In this document: piece after piece, positions 1-8,212 of the stretch
Numbering within the stretch: the first letter of the stretch is position 1
Layout: each line of letters begins with the position of its first letter
Source: JAWSVE01 sp050633885
GTDB taxonomy: Bacteria; Pseudomonadota; Gammaproteobacteria; Pseudomonadales; Cellvibrionaceae
DNA length: 64,000 bases
Assembly (NCBI GenBank): GCA_050633885.1
Contig: JBOEHK010000001.1
Span: 620,001-684,000, forward strand
Direction: 5' to 3'
Notes under the pieces: generated by a model
Database searches by the model: none
What the model was told of the DNA's origin: nothing
What the model saw: only the letters and a program-made list of their open reading frames with translations
Program-made: the position numbers and the translations under genes

Positions 1-1021
1 TTTCTTCATCAGAAAAGAAAGGTGATAGTAATAGGGATTGCCACTCCTCCAGTGTTAATTCATTTTTGTTTAATTTTAATAGTAGGAGTGTGTTGTCAAT
101 CAATGGTGTGTTGGCTAGTGGCGTACCAGCAGAAATATTGAAGGGTAATGGATAACGAGCCACGTTAGGATCCAAATATTGAGGTTCAAATACTTCCGTG
201 AAAATCCGTTCAACTAATTGCCTATCATTACCAAGGGATGGAACGATGATGCCTATTTTTGATTCGGGATTTTTTTGTAATATGTGTCTTGCCCATTGAG
301 CCGCATTCATGGCCTCTTCAGTTAGATCATGACATCCCACACGAAGCGGTAATTTTTTTTTGTTTTGCGTATCTGAACGAACTGCTTGATTATCTTGCGA
401 ATAGACTAATTTTTTTGAAGCCGTTTTCAATAATTTAAGCGTGAGAGGGGGTAAGTCATCGAAACTTTGTAAATAAATTGTTGAGCTTGATGTTAACGTT
501 TTTGTTTCAAATGCGCCGCTGACTATTTTTTGTGATTGCTCTGGTATGATGGCGTTTACACTCTTTAGCTTACTTTCAAATTCAGTGATCCAAGAGGTTA
601 AGTAATCCGAGGAAGATGAGACAAAGCTCAGTTGATAACTTGTTAACTCCTCTAATGAAATTTCCCATAATTGCATGTTTCTGTAGGCTTCCATTAAGTG
701 CCCAACGAGGGATCTAACATTCGCAGATATATCAGCGAATTGGCTATCCTCTACAATCTGAGTCCAAATTGCTTGCTGCTGAATAGTGTTAAGAATTAAG
801 CAATCGCAACCACAGTGACCATTACCTATCAGTTGATCCCATTGCAAAGTAAGCCATTCCGTTATCGAATATATTGTGGGTGAGCGGACGACTTTTGACG
901 CTTGATGTTCACTGAATGAGAGGCGAAGTTGATTTCTTAGACGGTTGTTTGGTGTTAATACCATTGCGCCATCGTCAAGGAATGGCATGACAGGTTCGAT
1001 GTTGAAGAGAGCAGAAGCCAT
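1..1021 (-). CDS. AddB-like DNA repair protein, N-terminal part (cut by window edge)
   Basis: I translated this reading frame by hand. It is open for about 340 codons from an ATG at 1021 and runs off the window start, so only the N-terminus is seen. The protein begins MASALFNIEPVMPF and soon has VLTPNNRLRNQLR, the kind of opening found in AddB/RecB-type helicase-nuclease proteins annotated as probable DNA repair proteins (PD-(D/E)XK nuclease superfamily). The nuclease domain itself would lie outside the window. A stretch near residue 245 (SKIGIIVPSLGNDRQLVERI) resembles the middle of the same family. It starts 8 bases after the murI stop on the same strand, so the two are probably co-transcribed. 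The family call is from sequence memory; the role in recombination is inferred. Confidence 0.6.
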   Translation of the reverse strand, partial: MASALFNIEPVMPFLDDGAMVLTPNNRLRNQLRLSFSEHQASKVVRSPTIYSITEWLTLQWDQLIGNGHCGCDCLILNTIQQQAIWTQIVEDSQFADISANVRSLVGHLMEAYRNMQLWEISLEELTSYQLSFVSSSSDYLTSWITEFESKLKSVNAIIPEQSQKIVSGAFETKTLTSSSTIYLQSFDDLPPLTLKLLKTASKKLVYSQDNQAVRSDTQNKKKLPLRVGCHDLTEEAMNAAQWARHILQKNPESKIGIIVPSLGNDRQLVERIFTEVFEPQYLDPNVARYPLPFNISAGTPLANTPLIDNTLLLLKLNKNELTLEEWQSLLLSPFFSDEE

Positions 1022-1028
1022 AAAATTG

Positions 1029-1877
1029 TTAGTCCGGTATGTGGACGATATGGACAGTATCAGAAAGACGCTTTGTCAGCTCTGGATACAGCTTGTGAAG
1101 ATCGGAAGTCTCCCGAGTGAAAAAGCTTTGTAATATTGGGTGTGTCTTTTCATTATCTCTGTTCACTTTGGTCGGTATTGTTTGAGAGCTTAATAAATAT
1201 TCGACACGATTAGCGATGGCTTTCCCGGAATCCAACCAGCGAATTGCTGGTTTTGCAGCGCCAGTCTTCACGGCAAGTAAAAGCTCCTCTTTTAAAAGCG
1301 GGAAGTGTGTACAAGCTAGAACAATAGTGTCTACTGACATATACAACGGGTGATGAATAAGTGGAGACAGGGCGTCAAGCATATCGTCTTGGGCAATTGT
1401 TTCACCCTTGAGCTTTTGTTCGGCAAGCTCTACGAGGGCAGTGGAACCCACTTTGATGATTGTACAGTCTGAGGCATATTGGGCTATTAATTGGTCAGTA
1501 TACAAGCGCTTAACAGTGCCCGGAGTACCCACTAACCCTATGATTTTCGACGTTGACTCGAGTGCTGCAGGCTTGATTGCAGGCACGACGCCAACGATGG
1601 GCATTTGAAAGTGCTCCCTAACTCTGGGTAATGCTATAGTACTGGCTGTATTGCAGGCGATGACAATAATGTCGGGCTGTGAAATACCGACTAAAGTGTC
1701 CACTAACTTGTGCACTCTGCCAACCAATTTTTCTTCGCTCTTTTCTCCATAAGGAAAGAAGCCATTGTCTGATGCGTAACTGATCGAGATCTCGGGTAAG
1801 GACGAACGTATTTCCTCAATAATGCTCAGTGCTCCAACACCCGAATCAATCACTAACGCGTGGGCAAGTTGTTCCAT
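1029..1877 (-). CDS. murI: Glutamate racemase
   Basis: MurI interconverts L- and D-glutamate in the cytoplasm and supplies D-Glu for peptidoglycan. Both catalytic cysteines are in their usual settings: VIACNTAST near residue 75 and VLACTHFPLL near residue 185. The N-terminal phosphate/substrate loop reads DSGVGALS instead of the common DSGVGGLS. I chose the ATG at 1877; an in-frame TTG at 1889 would add four residues (MVSC) and lacks a better ribosome site. Length (282 aa) is normal. It is followed closely by the AddB-like gene on the same strand. Confidence 0.93.
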   Translation of the reverse strand: MEQLAHALVIDSGVGALSIIEEIRSSLPEISISYASDNGFFPYGEKSEEKLVGRVHKLVDTLVGISQPDIIVIACNTASTIALPRVREHFQMPIVGVVPAIKPAALESTSKIIGLVGTPGTVKRLYTDQLIAQYASDCTIIKVGSTALVELAEQKLKGETIAQDDMLDALSPLIHHPLYMSVDTIVLACTHFPLLKEELLLAVKTGAAKPAIRWLDSGKAIANRVEYLLSSQTIPTKVNRDNEKTHPILQSFFTRETSDLHKLYPELTKRLSDTVHIVHIPD

Positions 1878-2139
1878 GCAAGATACCAAATTTCTTTAAA
1901 AGTGATTTAGGTGGTTGAAGAGAAGAAGACGGTTAAGTAGGACGATTCTACCGGAGAAATTATCAGAGAGTACACATTTGATGAGATTCTAGTTGATTTT
2001 GTGTAGTGTACATCCCATTACTTTTCTCAGTAACCTTGTGTCTTACTTACTTAGATTGTCTTATTGGGTGTCTTTCATCAGTGTGCACATCTGTCTAGGT
2101 TGAAGTGTTCACTCATCATCGTAAAGGTGATTTTGAGAG

Positions 2140-2568
2140 TCAGTAATCTTCATGCAAAGCAATCTTATATTTGTAGTCTTCATTCCTCAGCGCATCGTTC
2201 CCGCCCAACTCAACCGCTTTGGCCAAGTATGCCTTTGCACCTGATCTGTCGCCAGATTCGTAGAGCGATTGGCCAATACGAAGGTGAATGAACGGACTAT
2301 TTTCCGCACGAGGACAAGCGAGAGCAGAATTCAGGGCTTCTATCGCTTGTTTGTATTGACCTGCTTTGAAATAGGTATCGCCAATGGCTGCCAATACCCA
2401 ACCGGCTTCAGCAAAGTCTGTTTGAGGGCGAGGTAGTAAAATCCACGCTTGATAGAAAGTTCTCAATGCAGCGCTATATTCTCCTCGATCGTAGGATTGA
2501 TATCCTTCAAAGCAGAGCTTCTTGATATTTTCTTGAGTTTTGGCGTCAAGCGGGATCATATCGGGCAT
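2140..2568 (-). CDS. Small tetratricopeptide-repeat protein
   Basis: A 142-residue protein that is almost entirely TPR-like helices. One repeat is seen around YDRGEYSAALRTFYQAW, one around IGDTYFKAGQYKQAIEALNSAL and one around IGQSLYESGDRSGAKAYLAKA. It has no signal peptide or membrane segment, so it should be cytoplasmic and act as a protein-binding scaffold. The partner is not evident: murI lies downstream with a 260-base gap and rmuC is divergent upstream. The start ATG at 2568 is followed by a second Met at codon 4, so the first few residues are uncertain. Confidence 0.7.
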   Translation of the reverse strand: MPDMIPLDAKTQENIKKLCFEGYQSYDRGEYSAALRTFYQAWILLPRPQTDFAEAGWVLAAIGDTYFKAGQYKQAIEALNSALACPRAENSPFIHLRIGQSLYESGDRSGAKAYLAKAVELGGNDALRNEDYKYKIALHEDY

Positions 2569-2783
2569 AATGCTAAATCATTCCAGTCACACTGAATGCG
2601 AGTCGATGCCGGTTTTTCCGGCATAGTAGTTAGAAAACAATTGATAACTAATGTGCTTAGTCTGTGCTTGGTCGGGCACTGATTAACGGATGTTATCATA
2701 TCTACTTTGTGGCTCTAGTCAGTGAACTAGCAGTTATTTTTTACACGGTATTCGATATTGTTAAGGTTGTTGAATAATTAATC

Positions 2784-4301
2784 ATGGAAAGTCTCACTGT
2801 ACAAAACATAAGCATAGATTTCTCGTCGCCAGAGCAAATGATTATTCTGGTTGTTGGATTTTTGGTCGGCATCATTTTAGGCGTGTTAATTTCTTTTTGG
2901 GTTGCATCTTCAAAATCTAAAAAAATGGCAGAAGAGAGTGCTCGACAACGAGCTGAGCTTATCGAGCAATCCGAAAGTTTAACGCTTCAAATCCATCAGC
3001 TTCAGGTGGAGCAGTCGTCAGACCGAACCCAGTTGCGCCAGCTAGAAACACTGCAACATTCTCTAACGGAAAAACAGACTGAGCTAAATCAAGTACAAAA
3101 TGATAATGCGATTTTAAAAACTCAAATGAAAGCCGAACAGACGCGTTATGAAGAGCAGCTTGCCATCGTATCTCAAGCGAAAGAACAGCTAACGAAAGAA
3201 TTTGAAAATATTGCGAATAAAATTTTTGAAAAAAAACAACAACAATTTACGCAAAGCAGTCAGTCAACGTTGGATGTCACTTTAAATCCATTAAAAGAAC
3301 AAATTAAAGAGTTTAAAAAACAAGTCGAAGATGCTTATCACAAAGAAAATGCAGAAAGAAATAAACTAGTAGGACAAATAACAGAATTACAAAAACAAGC
3401 TCAACGGATAGGCGAAGACGCAGTAAATTTGGCAACCGCGTTAAAAGGGAGTAATAAAACTCAAGGTAACTGGGGAGAAGTTATTTTAGAACGATTGCTT
3501 GAAGAGTCAGGGTTGCATAAAGGCCGTGAGTATGAAACACAAGTTAGCTTAAAAGATGAAGATGGAAATCGGCGCAATCCTGATGTCATTATTCGATTAC
3601 CTGAAAACAAAGATATTGTGATCGATGCAAAAGTATCATTGCTTCATTATGAATCTTTTTGTAACGAAGAAGACGATACACGACAAAAAAACGCATTAAA
3701 AAATCACATTGCCTCTATTCGCACACATATTGATGGTTTAAGTAAAAAAAATTATGACAACTTAGAGTCAATTAGAAGTTTGGATTTTGTGTTTATCTTT
3801 GTCCCTGTCGAGGCGGCTTTTATGTTGGCAATGCAGCATGATCCGAGCTTGTTTAATTATGCATTTGATAAACATATTGTACTTGTTAGCCCAACAACAT
3901 TGTTGGCAACGCTGAGAACAGTTGAAAATATTTGGCGATACGAAAAACAAAATAAGAACGCTGAAAAAATTGCATCAATGGCCGGTAGTCTCCATGATCA
4001 ATTTGCGCTGGTAACTGAATCTCTTGATGACTTGGGGCAACATATTGTGAGAACACAAACTGCTTTCGATAGTACCCAAAAACGTTTGAAAACAGGCCGT
4101 GGTAATCTTTATAAGCGAATTCAAGATTTAGAAAAGTTAGGCGCAAAAACCAAAAGGTCATTAAGAAAAATAGATGATGATACTCTAGATTTGGTGGAAA
4201 TCGATGATTCAGCTTCCAAAAATATAAAAGCCGAACCTTCAATGTCGTCTGAAAATACAGTCAAGGGATTACAACTGGATACTCTATCGGCTGATGAGTA
4301 A
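2784..4301 (+). CDS. rmuC: DNA recombination protein RmuC
   Basis: RmuC limits inversions at short inverted repeats in E. coli and carries a nuclease-like core. Residues 17-40 form a membrane anchor (IILVVGFLVGIILGVLISFW). A long Gln/Glu-rich coiled coil follows to about residue 200, then the conserved RmuC core, including GNWGEVILERLLEESGL near residue 230, PDVIIRLPENKDIVIDAK near 265 and VFIFVPVEAAFM near 340. Length (505 aa) is usual for the family. It converges with trmA, whose stop lies only 16 bases away, and no clear terminator is visible between them. Confidence 0.93.
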   Translation: MESLTVQNISIDFSSPEQMIILVVGFLVGIILGVLISFWVASSKSKKMAEESARQRAELIEQSESLTLQIHQLQVEQSSDRTQLRQLETLQHSLTEKQTELNQVQNDNAILKTQMKAEQTRYEEQLAIVSQAKEQLTKEFENIANKIFEKKQQQFTQSSQSTLDVTLNPLKEQIKEFKKQVEDAYHKENAERNKLVGQITELQKQAQRIGEDAVNLATALKGSNKTQGNWGEVILERLLEESGLHKGREYETQVSLKDEDGNRRNPDVIIRLPENKDIVIDAKVSLLHYESFCNEEDDTRQKNALKNHIASIRTHIDGLSKKNYDNLESIRSLDFVFIFVPVEAAFMLAMQHDPSLFNYAFDKHIVLVSPTTLLATLRTVENIWRYEKQNKNAEKIASMAGSLHDQFALVTESLDDLGQHIVRTQTAFDSTQKRLKTGRGNLYKRIQDLEKLGAKTKRSLRKIDDDTLDLVEIDDSASKNIKAEPSMSSENTVKGLQLDTLSADE

Positions 4302-4317
4302 AAAGGCTTAGGTGTTG

Positions 4318-5418
4318 TTATTTCTTCTGAAGTAATACGCCGCATTCCATATGATCTGTGTAAGGAAACTGATCGAAAAAAGCGGCCCTTTTAATGATGT
4401 GAGTTTGAGTCAGTGTTTGTAAATTTTTTGTGAGAGTGTTTGGGTTGCAAGAAACGTATAAAATGTTCTCAAATCGCTGAACCATTTTTTCAGTTTCATT
4501 ATCCAAACCTGCACGAGGGGGGTCGACAAAAACCGTTGAGAAGTCATACCCATTCAAATCAATATCTTTTAAGCGTCTAAATTCTCGTTCTCCCTGCAAC
4601 GCTGAGGAAATATCTTCAGCCGACATCCTAACAAGATTGACATTGACTACATTATTTTTTTCACAATTCAAGATGGCCGCAGCGGTGAGAGGTTTTGAAA
4701 TCTCTGTTGCAAGAACAGTGTTGAAGTTTGGCGCAAGTGCGACAGTAAAATTACCATTGCCACAATAGAGTTCGAGTAAATCAGTATTACGACTTTGAGA
4801 AAGGTGTGTCACCGATGCAGCCCAGTCCAACATGTGCTGGCATATATGTCCGTTGGGTTGCGAGAAGCAGCCTTCAAGCTGTCGATAAGTGAGGCGTTGT
4901 TTATCGTTGAGGTTGAAGATCTCTTCAACATAATCTGTCTGCAAAATAACTTTTTGCTTTTTACTGCGGCCAATAATCTTGATTTTGAGTTTGTCGCTAA
5001 GAGCTCTGGCAGTTGCTTCCCACTCTTCCGTTAGAGGTTTGTGATATATCATTGTGACTAGCATGTCGCCAGCCAAGGTGGATAGAAACTCAATTTGAAA
5101 AAGTCTATGCCTTAACAGCTCGCAAGCAACAAACTCATTTTTTAAAATAGGCATGAGTTTGTTGATCGCAAGGGATGCAGTAGGAAATGATTCAACAAAA
5201 CTAGGGCGATTCCCTCGTCCATTGTTGAAAATTGCATAGTGCGAATCATCGCCTTCATGCCAAATTTTAAATTCAGCTCTCAATCTAAAATGCAAAGGTG
5301 GTGAGCGAAACGTTTCGAGCTGAGGCGCATCAAAAGCATTGAGAAGAGCGGCTAGTGTCTTTTCCTTAGTCGCAAATTGTTCGTCGTAAGTGGTTGGGTC
5401 AGGAGAAACTACAATCAT
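4318..5418 (-). CDS. trmA: tRNA (uracil-5-)-methyltransferase
   Basis: TrmA transfers a methyl group from S-adenosylmethionine to U54 in the T-loop of tRNA. The protein (366 aa) shows the family's SAM motif LLELYCGNGNFTVALA near residue 215, the FVDPPRAGLD motif near 297, the nucleophilic cysteine in ILYVSCNPNTL near 325 and the C-terminal base DHMECGVLL near 357. It has no N-terminal TRAM domain, which separates it from RlmC/RlmD. It stands alone, convergent with rmuC and divergent from the YjbQ-family gene. Confidence 0.95.
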   Translation of the reverse strand: MIVVSPDPTTYDEQFATKEKTLAALLNAFDAPQLETFRSPPLHFRLRAEFKIWHEGDDSHYAIFNNGRGNRPSFVESFPTASLAINKLMPILKNEFVACELLRHRLFQIEFLSTLAGDMLVTMIYHKPLTEEWEATARALSDKLKIKIIGRSKKQKVILQTDYVEEIFNLNDKQRLTYRQLEGCFSQPNGHICQHMLDWAASVTHLSQSRNTDLLELYCGNGNFTVALAPNFNTVLATEISKPLTAAAILNCEKNNVVNVNLVRMSAEDISSALQGEREFRRLKDIDLNGYDFSTVFVDPPRAGLDNETEKMVQRFENILYVSCNPNTLTKNLQTLTQTHIIKRAAFFDQFPYTDHMECGVLLQKK

Positions 5419-5619
5419 AAATATAATTAGTGAGTTATGTTAAACGAGTTATGGTGGTTAAATAGGTTTGGACTTACCTATAGCTATTCCAACAATGGCG
5501 GGATTGTAGCATAGTCAATGAGTTTTTATTCTCTATGTCATTTGTGAGTAGAATATTGATTAAGTATTTAGAGAAAACGTGTTAATACATGAGTGCGAAA
5601 AAGCAACTAGAGAGACAAC

Positions 5620-6039
5620 ATGATCCAAAAAATATCGATAACGACTAAAGGTCAAGGTTTATACGATGTTACCTCGGCTGTAAAAACGACGTTGGAGAAA
5701 GCGCATTCAACTCACTTAATCGAGGAGGGGTTGGCAACGCTGTATTTACAGCACACCTCAGCAAGCTTACTTATCCAAGAAAATTACGACCCAAGTGCAA
5801 AGCATGATTTAGAGCGTTGGATGAATCGATTAGTGCCTGAAAATGATTCCCTCTACACACATACGATAGAAGGTCCTGATGATATGCCTGCACACATAAA
5901 AGCAGCATTAACGGCTATCTCTTTATCAATTCCCATTCTTGATGGCGTTCTAACATTAGGAACATGGCAGGGTATTTTTTTGTGGGAGCATCGTCATGAA
6001 AAACAACAGCGAACAATTTTGTTACATACAAGTAGATAA
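5620..6039 (+). CDS. YjbQ/UPF0047 family protein
   Basis: A 139-residue cytoplasmic protein of the YjbQ (UPF0047) family, often annotated as secondary thiamine-phosphate synthase enzyme; the biological role is poorly defined. Conserved features are LYLQHTSASLLIQE near residue 43, the DLERW and EGPDDMPAH region with the conserved histidines, and the C-terminal TLGTWQGIFLWEHR. The length is normal. An AGAGAGACAAC stretch just upstream of the ATG can serve as ribosome site. The gene is probably monocistronic. Confidence 0.88.
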   Translation: MIQKISITTKGQGLYDVTSAVKTTLEKAHSTHLIEEGLATLYLQHTSASLLIQENYDPSAKHDLERWMNRLVPENDSLYTHTIEGPDDMPAHIKAALTAISLSIPILDGVLTLGTWQGIFLWEHRHEKQQRTILLHTSR

Positions 6040-6072
6040 AAATTCTGGATATAAATAGACATATTTTCACTA

Positions 6073-7587
6073 TTAAATAGTGGTGAGCGTTTGAGGCAAG
6101 GTAATCGTGAAAGTGGATCCCTTACCCAGATTAGAATCGACTTCAATTTTTCCATCATGATGCTCTGTAATAATAAAATACGAAACTGATAAGCCAAGCC
6201 CTGTGCCTTTCCCGACGTCTTTTGTTGTAAAAAACGGTTCAAACAAATGGCGTTTCGTCGAGTCACTCATTCCCTGCCCGTTATCTTCAATAATAATTTT
6301 TGCTTCACAGTCGACGGATTTGAGTGTCACAGTAATGGTAGGAGTAAATCCTGCATTGATTGAAGAGCTAGGAAAAGATTGTGCCGCATTACCAATAATG
6401 TTTAATATCACTTGTTGAATTTCTGCAGCTGAGCAGGGCGCCTCTAAAATATCTGATTCATAATGTTTAATAATGTTGATTCGTTTAATAGCACCATCAT
6501 CAATCCGTAGATTCAAATGATTGTCAGAAAGCTCGATGCTGTGTTCAACGAGATCTACTAAATTAACAGGTTTATGTTTTTGACTGCTTGCCCTTGAAAA
6601 TTCAAGCATGTTTGTCACGATATGTGCCGATCGCTCGCCAGCATCTTTAATCCCGTCAATAAATTTATAGATTCCTCGTTGCGTTAAATACTCGCGCACT
6701 TGTTCGATCGATATATCTAAATTTTTTGCAGTTGATAAGTTTGCTGGCAGATCTTCTGTAGTTCTTCGATAAATATTTTGAACGCCATTTAAAATAGCGC
6801 TCAAAGGATTATTGATTTCATGTGCCATGCCTGCTGCAAGTTCTCCCAGAGAAACCATCTTTTCATTTTGAATCATCATGTTTTCAAAACGAACTCGCAT
6901 TGTCACATCATCAATACGTATCACTGCTCCGCTTATCTCACCCGAAAGGAGAGGGTAGATAATTAAATCGATATAGGTTTGCTCCCCTTCTTTTTCTTGG
7001 AGAATACTTTCATTGATTTGGCTTGTTCCTTGGTCTATAGCATCCCTTATCATTTTGGTGTTGATGTCGAAGCCAGATTCTAAATCGTTAATTGACTTTC
7101 CAAGAGCATCAGCAGATTCAACGCCGGTAATTTGTTCCGCTGCAACATTCCATTGCGTAATTGTCCCTTCACGGGTTACACCAATCAAAATAGACGGCAT
7201 CGAATTAATCATACTTTGTAAGTAATCTTGCGTTTCTTGTAGCAACTCTTCGGTAATTTCATGCTTAGCAATTTCTTCGTAAAGCTGATTGTTGATAGAT
7301 CGTAATTTGTTAGTACGTTCGATTACTCGCTGCTCTAATGCTTTTTGAGAACGGATCAATCCGTCTTTGGCTTGTTTATGCTTTATTCGACTTCGCAATA
7401 AGCCAATGATAGTAAGGGCCTGCACAATAAGCAGTATGATAATGATCGGGATATGAAGATCGTGGGGCATGTTTTTACTAAAATAAATGCTATCCGCGGT
7501 GCTGTTGGTTGTTTGAGCCGAAACAGTGGCAACAAAGGATAAAGAAAGATTCAATCCAAGACCTAATTTTAGTAAAAAAGAATGCAT
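6073..7587 (-). CDS. Membrane PAS sensor histidine kinase
   Basis: A signal-transducing histidine kinase of about 504 residues from the ATG at 7587 (an upstream TTG at 7629 adds 14 residues). It has a signal-peptide-like N-terminus (MHSFLLKLGLGLNLSLSF), a very short periplasmic stretch, one membrane helix (IPIIIILLIVQALTIIGLL) and a coiled coil. A PAS domain follows (SMINSMPSILIGVTREG onward), then the HisKA phospho-acceptor in GMAHEINNPLSAIL. The ATPase domain has NIIGNAAQ (N box), DNGQGM (G1) and GKGTGLGLSVSYF (G2). No response regulator is adjacent, so it is an orphan; its ligand is unknown. It converges with the YjbQ-family gene. Confidence 0.9.
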   Translation of the reverse strand: MHSFLLKLGLGLNLSLSFVATVSAQTTNSTADSIYFSKNMPHDLHIPIIIILLIVQALTIIGLLRSRIKHKQAKDGLIRSQKALEQRVIERTNKLRSINNQLYEEIAKHEITEELLQETQDYLQSMINSMPSILIGVTREGTITQWNVAAEQITGVESADALGKSINDLESGFDINTKMIRDAIDQGTSQINESILQEKEGEQTYIDLIIYPLLSGEISGAVIRIDDVTMRVRFENMMIQNEKMVSLGELAAGMAHEINNPLSAILNGVQNIYRRTTEDLPANLSTAKNLDISIEQVREYLTQRGIYKFIDGIKDAGERSAHIVTNMLEFSRASSQKHKPVNLVDLVEHSIELSDNHLNLRIDDGAIKRINIIKHYESDILEAPCSAAEIQQVILNIIGNAAQSFPSSSINAGFTPTITVTLKSVDCEAKIIIEDNGQGMSDSTKRHLFEPFFTTKDVGKGTGLGLSVSYFIITEHHDGKIEVDSNLGKGSTFTITLPQTLTTI

Positions 7588-8160
7588 GGCTTTTTTTATA
7601 GTTGAAAAAACAGTACAAATATAGACCAAAGTAAAGCATAGTGCCAGAAGTGGATGCTAAACTGTTTGGTGGTCTAAATGGAGGAGGGTAGTCAGATAAG
7701 TAGGCAAGCTTTTTGAGATTCACCTTAAATCTTTATTTGCGAGGTTTTTCTATAAAAATGAGCGGTTAAAATATGGTCTGCTCATATTCATCGCCTTCTG
7801 GTGTTTGAAAACTTATCAAAGCATGTCGACATTTTTGGTCGTAAAAAAATTCAATATATTGACAAATATACTTTGTCTGGCTTCTGCTCTTGTCCAGAAA
7901 TCCTTGCAGATGAATCAGTTCTTTCTTCAGTGAGAAAAACTCTCAGACAATGTTGTTGTTTAACACTAACCTTTGAGCCGATATTGCAAAGTAACTTTTA
8001 TTTCTACAGTAATCAGATCTTTATGGGGCTTGTCCCCCATGCTCATCTTGATTCTTTTTAATAAGTGCCTGTTTAATTTGTGGGGTTTCACAATCGGGTA
8101 AGTGTGTATTGCTCCCTTCTATTGATTCTGAATCTAAATCTTTGATATTTTTGTGTTTAA
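7588..8160. other. Intergenic region without a recognised gene
   Basis: About 570 bases between the histidine kinase start and the terminator-like hairpin behind the metalloprotease gene. One GTG-started frame of 86 codons (7801-8061, plus strand) is open, but it has no ribosome site, resembles nothing I know and is rich in Cys and Phe in a way that suggests chance. The kinase promoter should lie in the part next to 7587. Confidence 0.4.
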
Positions 8161-8199
8161 CACCGCGATTAAATTAATCTAAATGATTCAATCACGGTG
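8161..8199 (-). terminator. Hairpin downstream of the metalloprotease gene
   Basis: CACCGCGATT at 8161-8170 pairs with AATCACGGTG at 8190-8199 (nine of ten pairs) across a 19-base loop. It lies 14 bases beyond the stop of the leftward metalloprotease gene. The following T run is weak, so it is a possible rather than a textbook intrinsic terminator. Confidence 0.4.
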
Positions 8200-8212
8200 C
8201 GGATTAATTTTT

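Noticed and set aside
7801..8061. 86-codon plus-strand frame between the histidine kinase and the metalloprotease
   Set aside because: GTG start without a ribosome site, no familiar motif, and a composition like translated noncoding DNA.
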